Assembly: GCA_037954235.1 (NCBI GenBank)
Contig: JBBMOA010000010.1
Location: 20,649,529 to 20,713,528 of the forward strand
Reading direction: 5' to 3'
DNA from: Aulostomus chinensis
Lineage: Eukaryota; Chordata; Actinopteri; Syngnathiformes; Aulostomidae
DNA length: 64,000 nt
Shown: positions 1 to 12,300 of the stretch, piece after piece
Layout: every line of letters starts with the position of its first letter
Position numbering within the stretch: the first letter of the stretch is position 1
Program-made: the position numbers and the translations under genes
Notes under the pieces: model-generated
What the model saw: only the letters and a program-made list of their open reading frames with translations
Databases searched by the model: none
Told to the model about the DNA's origin: nothing

Positions 1-367
1 TAATCGAGTCGCAATCGCAACATCAGCCTGCGTAGTGACGTAATCGTGATGAAAACGCAGGTGTTTGGATAATACTGCACAAATGTTGCAGAAGTTGCTT
101 GACTATAAAATACTTTGTTTTGTAATTGCTATTTGTTTCATTTAATCAACACATGACTTTTGTGGATTTTTTCTTGATGAATGAGTAAACTCATGATACT
201 ATTTGTTTATTGCATGGCATTCAAAATAACCCACACAAAAATACCGATGTGACTTTTATGATGAAATCCAGCAGCAGTAACTGACTGCGGGTGGAACTGA
301 AAACATTTCACCAATGTAGCTGAAGTGTGTTGCCCCATGATTTCACTAACAGGATGCTCCTCATTAC

Positions 368-1423
368 CTTTGTGTTTTGTGAATAAGGGAGAGATGAGTG
401 GCAGGTAAATCGGGACGTGCTCCACTTCGATTCCTTTCTCCGTGATGGACTGAACTTTCCCACAGAGGCTGACGTTGTTCTGAATGAAACGAGCCGGGAT
501 CTCAGACACGTGTTGGAATTTAGTGACCTGAAAAGGTGGAATAAGACATCGGAGAGCTGCTATAACTCATTCTGCTGAATTATTGCTTATTATATGCTTA
601 ATACAAGCAAAATAATATTCAAGAGTTTATTTTTCATCAATAATCTGTTCATGGAAAACTCTAAATTTACTCATTTGATTTTCTTTAAAATAATTTACAT
701 TATAATCAAGCCCCTTTATCGTCCTGGGGTCCTGCTTTTTATTCTGGCTTAAATTGATTGTAAGTAGATAACTATACAAATATATTTGGCAGCATTTGAC
801 TTTTTGCAGTGGATTAGTCAATAAGAACACAATATGCCTTCCATTTTAAGGAAGTTAACATCAAAAATCAGCCATGTAAGCAATTCTAAAAACTCACTAA
901 ATATGAAAAAAAAAAAAAAAAAGCTTTTAAATTAGATGCTGTCATTTGCATGTTTGGAGTGTCTCTTACCAGTCTGATGCTCCTCGCTATTACAAGTATA
1001 CCAGCAACTGCCAGTCCAGTGCTTGTGCTCTACGTGGGGGACAAGACACATGATGTCGGTTCAGTATGTGCTGGAGCTCCATGATTCAGAGGCTACATCC
1101 TCTGGGGATGCAGAGTATCTGGTCAGTTTTATGGTAAAAACAGACTACTTTTGAGGGAATACTTTGTCTTTATTCATGATTATTTATTTTTTTCTTGAAT
1201 AAACATGGTAGTAGGTGGCTAATGCAAAGCAACAATGACGGCTGCACTTGATGCACCGCCAGTCCGTCAAAAATGAAGTTCCTACCCGCACAACTGTTAA
1301 ATTGTCATCTGCGAACTGAGATATTATGGACACCACGTTACGGGATGACTTGTGTCCTTGATCTCTTTCCTGTCTGTCCCTCCCAGCGTCCTCATTTTCT
1401 CTTTCTCCGTAAGACTCCGGCAT
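368..1423 (-). CDS. c3orf33: C3orf33 homolog, first three coding exons (partial, runs off the left edge)
   Basis: The minus strand carries exon 1 (1286-1423, starting at the ATG at 1421-1423), exon 2 (970-1029) and exon 3 (368-527). Each is bounded by AG/GT signals and they join in frame to 119 residues. Exon 1 contains SIISQFADDNLTVVR, exon 2 the hydrophobic STGLAVAGILVIARSIRL, and exon 3 EIPARFIQNNVSLCGKV and IEVEHVPIYLPLI. All three match the order and spacing of human C3orf33 as I remember it: an N-terminal ADDHL-type stretch, one membrane segment, then a nuclease-like fold. Residues 47-66 are the predicted membrane anchor. Biochemical function is poorly established in the family. Exon 3 ends in phase 1 and no next exon is visible in 1-367, so the gene continues beyond position 1. 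An in-frame ATG at 1549 would add 42 residues, but the family start fits 1423 better. It is divergent from med13, with about 2 kb between start codons. Confidence 0.85.
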
Positions 1424-3380
1424 GTTGTTGACATTTTGTCGTTGCACGTCGCTCCGCCCATTCGGGGAAGAGACGTCACGAAAGCGCTGCTTGTGTAAAG
1501 TCTCTGCCCGGTGGCTTGGTTTGGTAACGACAGCAATCAATTGATACACAACGTAAAAGAAAGAAAAAAAAAGATAAGATAATTTGCATTTTTAACTATG
1601 AAAATCCATGAAAAATTACAATGGGGAGAACGTTATTTAAAGCGTTTCATTAATATCAGACGAACGTTATATACTCGTGAATTTTACAGGTGAGACTCAA
1701 ATTGACCGACTCCCGCTTGCCAATTTATTAGGTACCCCCGGATAAATACACAAATGAAGATTATTTAAAATTTTATATTTTGATTTTCATTTTTGTAAAC
1801 TGTGGTGTACAGAATTGTGTAGGTTTATATGAATAGATCGCCCTTCTGTTAATCAACCTCAATTCATGGGCTACGAATATGACATCAGGATTCTGATGTC
1901 AGCAGAATCATTGAAGGCTAACATTCGGTCACAAAGCAGAAGTCATTGAGTGTACTCTGTCTGGCTCTCTCTCTCTCACTCTCACTCACTCACTCTGAAT
2001 GAGTGAATAAGTGAATGAGTTAATGAGTGTGACCTTCTGACCCACTATCAGAAACAGGAAGGAATGAACAACTTTACATATAACCCCCAAAAATGCCCAA
2101 ATAAATTAATAAATAAATGAATACCTCAGTCAAAAAACGCAACAAATATTCTAATTCTCGTGCATGGATTATTTTATTGCTTGAGTGTTTTATCTTATCA
2201 CATTTTTTTTTTCATTTCTGATGTAGCAAGTGCGTGAATTTGCTAAATACCTCGTGTCTTCGGTGTAATTCAATCCACAATCATACTCTTATTCATTTTT
2301 ACATTTCCAAAAAAATAAATAAATAAATGTATATTTCTGGCTGCTATCGTAACTAGAGGTAACGCGAAACAAATACTTTCTGAGTTCAGTCACACGCAGC
2401 AGACGTTGCACAGAGAAACATGTTTAGTAACAGACATCAGAGAGAAAAGACCACCGACAGAATGACAGATGCACGGGAGCTTTCATCTTGTAAACTGTGA
2501 AGTCATGGAGCTACTTGAAGCCGAATGACGCCCCCATTACCACAAATTGGCCAATAGGATTTGAGAGGCAGAGTTGTCCTCCTGGCCGCCATTAAAGAAT
2601 TCAATCCATGGACTGAAATAATGGAAATCTGCTGGACCTATGGATCAGCCAAAGAAGAGAAGCCGATGAATAGTCTCGATATTTTGGCATTTCGTTCGTT
2701 TTAGTAGTAGTTTTATTATGTCGGGACACTGGGATGGTTTTAGTCAAACGGAGGGCGGTGTAGCTAATTGCTTTATGTAGGTAGCAAGCTAGCGTTGAAG
2801 CTCTGGTATGTTAGCTTGTGTGCTAGCAGGCTAGGAGAGATCAGGGGGAGGGGAGAGTTCCTTTGCTTTGAAATTGTTTCAGATCAGCTAGCTGGCATTA
2901 GCATTAGCACATCAGGGACTAAGCTTTTGGTTTGAAGTTTGTTTGTTTTTTTTAGTTTTAGAGCTTATATTTGGGTTGCGCTTTTATATTTTCGGGTTTT
3001 GGATTTAACGCTCGTCTGTCCAGGTCATGTTAACGTTGACTATTTGATGATACGATTATGTAGCACCAAGCTCACGGCTAATCAGATCAGACAATACATT
3101 TCAAATAGGATTGATGTATCGTATTGCTAAAAGCTTAACATTATAGTTGACGCTATCTGGTTGCTCGCCTAACATTGGTTTAGCTCCCAGGCTAGTGGTG
3201 GCTAGCACCACTAGAAGTTGTTTAACTAGCGGTGGCTAGTTGTAGTTAGCAAGTTGGTCAGCGCTTGAACAGGATACTTAGAACCGAACAGCGCTTCTCC
3301 ACTGAGCTAACCCGATCAGTTATTGGCCCCGATGGTGATTGAGACAATGGACTTAAACGTTACAACCACGCTGTGAAAGG
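1424..3380. promoter_or_regulatory. Shared upstream region between C3orf33 and med13
   Basis: No coding exon is seen in this 2-kb divergent gap. It should hold both promoters and the med13 5' leader. Around 2530-2600 there is an inverted CCAAT-type motif (ccaatagg) and a GCCGCCATT sequence resembling a YY1 site; both are common in housekeeping promoters and are suggestive only. From 2750 to 3480 the sequence is rich in short GCTAGC/CTAGC repeats. A CT/CA-rich, hairpin-prone microsatellite lies at about 1965-2035. The transcription start cannot be placed from sequence alone. Confidence 0.4.
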
Positions 3381-6300
3381 ATGAGTTCGTGCTTTGTACC
3401 AAACGGGGCCAGTTTGGAGGACTGCCACTCCAACCTCTTCTGCCTGGTAAGACTCTGCTCCCTGCGCTAGCTAGCGTTAGCTCTGCTATTGAGGCCAGAA
3501 AGCCATTTTGGCTAATCAGGCAACAAGCTTTGTAACGTCAGTTGCAGACTGGCGTCAAGGCATCGGGCCTGCAACTAGCAAATCGTGATCCAGCCAACTT
3601 CCATAACAGGCAGCACACACTGGAGGCCAACTATTGGAGAGTTGCTTATGAATATGGCATGATTGTGTGTTTACCCTGCGCTGGTTAAAAATACAATACG
3701 CCAGCTATTATTAACGCTTCTTACAGGTCATAACAACAGGGGCTTATTTAAACCTGGTTATAAAAGCCTTAATTAAAGTGATACTGCTATATTGAATGAT
3801 ACACTCAGACTTAATTAGATACGTTTACACAATCTAATGTGACCCAGTAAACAACTCTGTCATAATTTATACCTCCACAGAGACACAATTGTTGTAGAGA
3901 CGTTTTCTTTTAGATTAATGGTAGGTATTTATGTGAATTTGTAGTAGTGTTATTGAGCTGGACTGATATTTTAGACAACTATTTACACATAAAAATAGGC
4001 AGAATATGAAAAAATAACACCCACTCCTCAACAACAGTAATATCTTTCAAACCAGAACTGAAACAGTAAAAGTAGAGTTCACAGCAGATTTGTTGTATTA
4101 CATTACATGTACCTCACGTAGTAGCCATTGAGTGTGCAGTAGTAGACAAACAACATGGTGTTCATGTATTTCACTGACTAATCAGATTGTACACAGGCGT
4201 TCAGTGGTGCGTCGCCAGTTATTAGCAACTGCTGAGTAAATTACTGCATGTTGGCAAAGTTTTCAGGCATGATTGTGGAGTCACATGTTCAGAGTATTGC
4301 AAGTATTTTCAAGATGTCAGCATGCCTCAGTTTTTAACCATTTATTTGCTGATAGGGAGTTCCACCGTGACAGAAACACAGCCTTCAGTTGCTGGACAAG
4401 AGCACAGATCACCTTTATTCAACGAATGCTGCACAGCCGTGTCTTCTGTTCATCTCTGACACTGCCTCTCTCCTCTTAGGCTGATTTGACCGGGATAAAA
4501 TGGCGGCGATTCGTATGGCAAGGACCCACCTCATCACCCATCCTTTTCCCTGTGACCGAGGAGGACCCTATCTTGTGCAGTTTCAGCCGATGCATGGCAG
4601 CAGACGTGCTGAGTGTGTGGAGAAGGCACCACACACCTGGTCGCAGAGAGCTCTGGCTTTTCTGGTGGGGGGATGACCCCAGTTTTGCTGAGCTCATTCA
4701 TAATGAACTCTCAAGTAAGTGCAAGTTGAGGATGTTTTCCTTAGGTTCCACCTGAGGATTTGTGAGCGTTTGATTACTCCTGAAATGAAGTTCATATGAT
4801 AGTTTAAGTGGCAAAAATGTTTGAACGTGTACACTCAATTATGCACATGGTAATACAATTTACCTTAAGTCTGCAAAGCTATTATAAATGAAATTATTTA
4901 AATATTCCAGTGCAGTGTGAAGTTATGTTTGGGTGTAACGGGTTTTAATGTCTGCTCTTTTGAACATTCTGTTTTCTCCAAAAATGAAAGGAAAATAGTT
5001 GAATAGCAGTGGATCAGAGAGGAACTGCATGCCATCTGGTTATTACTATCAGTTCTCTAGCTGGCGGGATGTCAAAAAATTCTCACAAGTTTGGGATTAG
5101 GAATTTGAGTGGTAACTCAACAAGATGCTTTTTGACCTATTACACATGTTGAATGTGTGATGCCATTTAGTGTAATTGTAAAAAGGGTACAGGCACTGTG
5201 CTGCCCCACATTAAAAAGATAATTCACCAAAATTTGATCATTCAGTTATTTTCCATTCACCTTCATGCTGGTGGAAGTTATGGTGAAGTTTTTTAGTCCA
5301 AAAAGCACTGCTGTAGTTTCACAGGGAAAGGTGTTGCAGTAATCTCTGAAAGAATTAAAGTAGATGTTGACCAATTTATAAAACTACTACTACAACTACT
5401 ACTACTACAAAAAAAAAAAAAACTCTTTAAAAGCATGAAATTCCTTCATGTTGCTCTTCTGAAGTAATCCAAGTGTCCTGAAACCTCAAAACACCAACAA
5501 TAAAAGGTGAAGAATGACAAGTCAAAAGTCAGGCGGGGCAGATAAACGAGTTCCGACCACCAACTTCTGGACAGCTGGGAGATGCAGTCCACTGTCTCCT
5601 CACTCAGAGATTCTGTGTCCGGCGTATATCTGACAAACATGCTGAGAAGATGAAGACTGAGGTGGAAATCTGTTGTTCAACTGCGCCATGGTTGCTCTGG
5701 GAGGCTTCCACCCGTTCGGAACGTGCTCTTAATTTGTCACGTCATTTTTTACCAAATAAACAGGGTGCCTGTCTAGTGATGGGTGTCACGCTATGGGAAG
5801 TAAAATTAAAACGGGTATTCTCATTGGAGACACAACCCAAATGCGGCTCTCACTGCTACAAATTAACAAGAGTGGACCACAAACCATAAACATACTGAAC
5901 CGAAACAGGACTTTAAGTTGTTTGACGAAGGAAAAACAATTAAAACGGTTACAAGAAAATTCTTCTTTACTAAATCAAATTCTGATATGTTATGATAATT
6001 TATCTGATTTATGGTCTTGTGAAGTGTTGCTGAATGTATTGGCTCCCAACCGCAGTATTTCAGTCTTGTACGATGGAGGGCGGACTGCTGTGTATAGCTG
6101 TGGCAAATAGCCCCAGGGCAGACTGTCTGATGTAAATGGCTGCTACGTATTCTGTCTCCCATCTCAAGGAGGGTCAGGAATTTTTTTTTTCCCTTTTTTG
6201 AACAACAACACAGATTTGTCATCCGTTTCCTTTCAAAATGTTAACACCTTGTCGTTGCAGATTTCACCCTCTGTGTCACATATCATTATTCTATTTTGGA

Positions 6301-9300
6301 TATGTAACTGCACAATGATTACTTTTTTCACATGTTCCAAAGATGTCAGTCAGGTAGTTGCTTTTTTTTCTTAATGAACAATTGGATGACAGGGCTTGTT
6401 AAACCACATATCAACATGAACTTGATGCGTTTCTCTTTACCGGGATGTTTTCATTAAAGAGGCATTGGGAATTAAAAGCTTTGTCATTACTCTCTGCCTT
6501 GCCGTAGGTGAGGAGGATGGCGAGTGGGAGAGTGGCCTGTCCTACGAGTGTCGAACACTCTTGTTCAAAGCCATCCACAACCTGCTGGAGCGCTGTCTCA
6601 TGAACCGTGGCTTTGTTCGCATCGGCAAGTGGTTTGTCAAGCCCTATCAGAAGGAGGAGAAGGCCATTAATAAAAGGTATGGCCTGCTAAATAAAAGCCG
6701 TCATGAAGTCACATGCTTTCCTAGCATGTGGGGGCTGACTGTCACAGCTGTTGTTAGTAAGGGGTGATTTTACTGCGAAATGTGTCTTTATATTTACTGG
6801 AAGTAGGGTTTTGACACATTTGATTATTGTGAAAGTTGTTTTAGTGTTTTTAACTTCCTGTTTTTGTTCTCCGCCCTTCACGTCCTTTCCTTGTGAGGAT
6901 TCCCTTTTGGATTCATCCGGAGAAATGCTGCTTGCACCTATACGGCTCCAGCTGTGTTATATGCTGATAGCTCCTTTCGGGAAATGAAATGTCTTATTAT
7001 AGAAATGGCTTGAACAAATTGAGAACAGGCTTTAAAGCGACATTATGTCATTTTGCTGAGCAGCAGCCTACAGGACGCTGGCACATTCAAATCTCTTATG
7101 AACGGGCAGATTACTGCACTGTTGTAACATGATTTCCAGTGAAACCGATTTTGCCAAAAAGACTGGAACAAAGAGGAACGGAAGCATGTTATGACATGAG
7201 GGGGAAAAAAAAAAGACTTGATTCAACTCTTGGTTTAAAGTTAATCTGTTGGAGTATTTAAATAATAACGTCCCACCATAGCGCCACAATTTTAGAAATT
7301 TAGGCACTGAAATTTTGAGGATCTTCCTGGAACCTAACCCTAACCGTTGTGGAGGATTGGATTATTTTTAGTTGTCACATGTTATTCATGTTATAATTAC
7401 CTATCATGTGACAACATCTGTATGTTGCATTTGATCTGGATTGGCTCAGTAGTAGTGCAGTATTTCCAAGGTAATATTCTTGTCCGCACCTAACTTTTCC
7501 CAGCTGCAAGGAAAACTGGTTTGTGTTGTTTTAGAAGCACAACCTTAAGCTAAACCGACCCCAGCCCACAGATAGGTTTCAGATTCTGCTGCACTGTATT
7601 TTCTCACCTCCCGTTAGTTGGTGGCATAGATTTGGCACCCCGAAGCTTATGAATAAAGGGGGCTGGGGAATCCTGGAGTTCCCTGATGTGCTAATTTGAG
7701 CCTGGGCTTTTTGGCTGCGTCGATCCACGCTGATGTGTGATGCCTTTGGCTCATGTTCCGTCCAGGAACTTTGTTCATGGTTTCAAAGCAGCTCTATTAA
7801 AGGGTTTCAGTTTAATTAGATTTCCCTGTTGAGTTTTTTGGGCTACTGGTGAATTTCTCCGGGTTTCCTTTTCCAGGTAGTTGCTTAATTTGTTTCCACG
7901 TTCTAACGCCTATCAGACGTTTTGTTGGTATTTCCTCTCATGGTTTCCTAGAATTAATCTTCCCCTCTTTCCTGCTGGGGTCTACACCTTAGCCTGTGAG
8001 TGCTGCTGCTCTGAGTGGCCTGTAAAATCAAAGGTGAAGCAAAGTACAGTAAAGAAACATTACGGTAGCACCTTTTGCTGTCTACACATCTGCCATGTGT
8101 AGTTAAAATGACACACTGCTGAGGAGAGATTATTTCAGCTGTCACTTAATTACGAGAATTCCCAGTGTTACTTGGTGACAATCCAAAACTGAACCCGTCT
8201 GTCATGTTAAAACTCCACTCTATTACACCGCTGCACATTTTGAAGTGAACTGGTTATTTCTCGTAATCCTCTCCTGCCATAACCCGTAATAGTATCTGCT
8301 CCGACCCCTGTTAAAGTCTTTGTTATATTCCTATTATTTTGTTTATTCCAGTGTCCTGTTGGCTTTTTCTTTTGTCATCTTTTTATATCCCATCCAATCC
8401 AAGCGTGTGCTGAGGAAGCAGCACGGTCTCCTTATAGAGAAGACTGGCAGTCTCGCTGCCCTCTCTGGCTGGTAACAGGGTGGTTTTGGGAAGTGCTGAG
8501 TCCGCACTGTGATTTTACAGCAACCATGTCAACAAGTACTATTTTAGTGCATTTAGCTGCTCGTCCCTCCTAAAATAGTTTGAAAATAAAGATTTTTTTT
8601 TTTCCCCTTTCACTTTTCAGCACTAAAATCTTTTCCTATGTTTACTTTTGATTCATTTACATCCCTTAATGTTGTGAGAAACTTGTCTGTTGTCACGTCA
8701 ACACTCTTATGAATTGGAGTTTTCAGACAGCAGCAGTATGCAAAGAAACATATCTTATCATCTCAATCATCTTCTCCACCCTTCCACAGTCATACTGCAA
8801 CAATGCATGGTGACAAGTATACAGAATGGCCTGCAGCGGTTTTACCCTCTCTTAGATTCTTGGATGTTGACAGCAAGTTGAAACTTGATTCAAATGGGTT
8901 TTTTTTTTCTCCTGTCTCTCTCTTAATAATGGGTTATTCTTGCAAACCAATTTCTCTGAGCATTAAAATACATCAATTCCCGCCCCCCACAGCGAGCACC
9001 TGTCCTGTGCTTTCACCTTCTTCGTACATGGTGACAGCAACGTGTGCACCAGTGTGGAGATCGCTCAACATCAGCCTCTTCAGCGACTAAGCGAGGAGCA
9101 CCTGAGCCTGGCACAGCAGAGCTCGAGCCCCCTGCAAGGTAGGAAGGATTTCCACAATATACACTTTTTTCTTTTTTTTCTTTTTTCCTGTTCATGATTT
9201 ATCTGACCCCACTGTTGTCCCTCTGTTCTATATTCCAGTCATCCTGAGCCCATACGGCTTGAACGGCACCCTCACAGGCCAGGCTTTTAAGATGTCTGAC

Positions 9301-12300
9301 CATCCAACTCAGAAGCTAATTGAAGAATGGAGGCAGTTTTATCCCATCAGTCCCAATCCCAAGGAGGTCCAGGAGGACAAGATGGAGTATACGGAGTGGG
9401 AGGATGACTCCTTAGCAGCTGTGGAGGTCCTTGTTGGTAAGGCATCGCTATACATTAAAAAACTTTGGGTTTTCATGTTCGTTTAATGCCAGGGGATCTA
9501 TTTGGATGGATTGGAGGTCAGATCACAATTGCAATAGAGCTAAAGGTGTTATTATAAATGGAGGAAAGTCTCAGCTGCTTCCTTCACCAGCCACCCGGAT
9601 CTGTTCAATTATTCTTCTTCAAACAGTAATAAAATAGTCGAAAAAACTACTAGACTGAATAAAATACTCAGGGATTTGCTGCAGCATTTTCTCAATTTCT
9701 CTCTCAATATCTTGAGCTGTGGTATGGATAATTAATTTTTGGAGTTCAGATATTGTGGTGGGACCATGAATTGCGAAAAAAAATGAATACAATTTCTACG
9801 CAGTTAAAAAGATGCCATATTAAGTTCACATGTGTTTGGTTCCAGCTGGAGTTCGGATGGTTTACCCTTCCTGCCTGGTGCTTCTCCCCCTGTCGGACCT
9901 CCCAGTGGTGGTCCCTCAGGGCTCTGCCAACACCTCAGGAAGCTTGTGTGGCACTCAGCAGGGCCAGGCAGCCCACAGAGATCCCGCCATGTCCTCTGTC
10001 ACTCTGACTCCTCCCACGTCGCCAGAGGAAGCTCAGACTGGTAAGGCTTCACACGCTTCAACAATGGAACCTGTGAGATTAAGACCACATTGATCAGCCT
10101 TTACTTTCTGTGGCATTCTGCTCAATAATTAGATTGAAATGATCTCACCTTCACAGATTATCAGCCTGTGCAGAGGTGGTTGAAATTGTCCTCGGCGTCT
10201 GATGGCTACAGCTCTAACAACAGTCTTCATGGAGGCAAAATCCCTCGCAGGCTGGCCAGCCAGATGGTGGAGACTGTGTGGCAGGAGTATAACATCAACC
10301 GTACAGGGAACAAGTATGTTGGGAGCTTTTTCCCCATCCTCAAAATTAATTAGCATTCGTAATAATGGGTGATTGTAAAACATCTATCTGCTCCTGATTA
10401 AAGGCGGAAGTTTACCACCTTGACCAACGGGACCTGTGAGGAGGAATCAGACAAAACTGGACTTTGGGATTTTGTGGAGTCTACACATAGGCCTCACTGC
10501 AATTGCTCAAGGTGTGTTGTGTGTCATGTCTTTACAAGTTGATATGTCAAGTTGTATAATTAAGAGTATACGTAAACAATTGTTTCTATTCTTACCCAGA
10601 CATAAGAATCAGAAACAGCGATCCAGCAGCACCTCAGGACACACACCTTCATTAGGCCAGCCCATCCAGCCGGCCCCCAAGCACAAGCTGGGCGAGAAGC
10701 TGGAGAAGGGGGAGAAGCAGCAGAAGAGGCCGCAGACGCCTTTTCACCACCGCAACTTCGTGAGTGAGGAGCAGTCCCTGGAGCCTCAGAATCAGAGGCT
10801 TTGTCTCAGAACACCGGAGGAGGGCTCATATCCTAGCCTGCACCATGTGGACACGGCGCCCTCCAAAGCCCCTACGTTACACACACATGGCCCCCCTGCA
10901 GACCTCGTAGGGTCCCCGCCTCCCCCTCCTCTAAGCCCACATCCCTGTGACCATACAGAAGGCGACATGACTCCAGGTGGCATGAAGAACTCGTCCACTC
11001 CCATTCACCAACCGTTCTACCCTCCATCGGTGGAGCCTTGTCTTCTGCCACAGAAGGGCTCATCTGATGAGCCTCAGCTGGAAAGCATACCTATGCCTAT
11101 GCCTTTGCCCTTCCCTCCACCCTTTAATGAAACCTTGGAACCCACTGTTTTTGTCGGTTCAGCCATTAACCCCAACGAAGATTCCACCCACAACCCCTGG
11201 AAGTATTTCAACCTACCTAGGAAGAAGGCATCTACCTTTCTAACCCCCCAGCTCCCTCTGGACAAGCTACGAGATGATTCTGGAGGAGGAGCAGACAGTG
11301 TCGTGTCTGCCACTGAGTAAGTAATTAACAATTCATCTGCAATAAAAAATGTATTTCACCACGTACATCATCTTATTTCTGCTCATTTTCTCTGCTCTCA
11401 GGGTGATGTCAGGCTCCATGCAGCCTTTGAAAGTTTCCCAGGAACTGGTTAAGACTTACGTCCAGCGGAAGAACACCCATCTGGTCTCAGCCACAGGAGA
11501 TGGAGAACACAGTGAGGAGCCAGACCCGTACGCCTTCGTAGAGGGAGATGAGGAGTTTAGCTTCACCGAGAAGGACAAGCCAGGAGCTGAGAGGGATGGC
11601 AGCAAGAAACACAAGGTGGGAACCAGAACCCAGTCACAGACAGCCCCCCCAAGAAAACCGGATTCCGGAGTAACAGTAATAAATGCAAAATCAGCCAGAC
11701 TGTGGAATGTACATGGGGTTGCATGTGTTTTTGTTTGTTTTCAAAATTCCTGTACTTAAGTAGTAAAGATTAGGAATTTCACTGCAAAAAAAAGTAACAA
11801 AAGGTTGCTTTTTTTGTTGTTGTTGTTGACACAATAGCTGACATTTTCTTGAAGTAAAATAAAGTCTGTGCTACGCCTCATGTGCGTTCACATGAAACCA
11901 ATGACAAGGTTTACATCTATACAATATTACAACTAAGTGTACTAATAAGTGTAACTAAGTACTATAATGTGTTTATATGTGGCACATTTGTAGGAATATT
12001 CACGTTTATGTCAGTAAGCATTTTACACAAAGGCTTTTCTCTGCGTGTGGGAAATGGCATGCGCAATGTTCCACTTCCAATTCATCACTTGGCAAAACAC
12101 GCTTAACATCCAGCTCACGTAAGCTGTATTAAACACATTGATAAACAAAAATACCAAAGCCTCACAGTAAAACTAACCAAGAAATGGTGTCAAATGCAGT
12201 AAGTAAATGTTACATATTCATGTAAACACTACTTCAAAGATGTATAAGTAATGCTCCTCAACCTGAGGGTTGTCATGCAAGCATGTGACCACATCGCTCT

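Noticed and set aside
1184..1285. Continuation of the C3orf33 exon 1 frame past 1286
   Set aside because: The similarity stops at a GTAGGA donor and resumes in exon 2, so the extension is intronic.
5650..6110. Open frames inside med13 intron 2
   Set aside because: No splice support and no family pattern, and the flanking med13 exons join perfectly without them.
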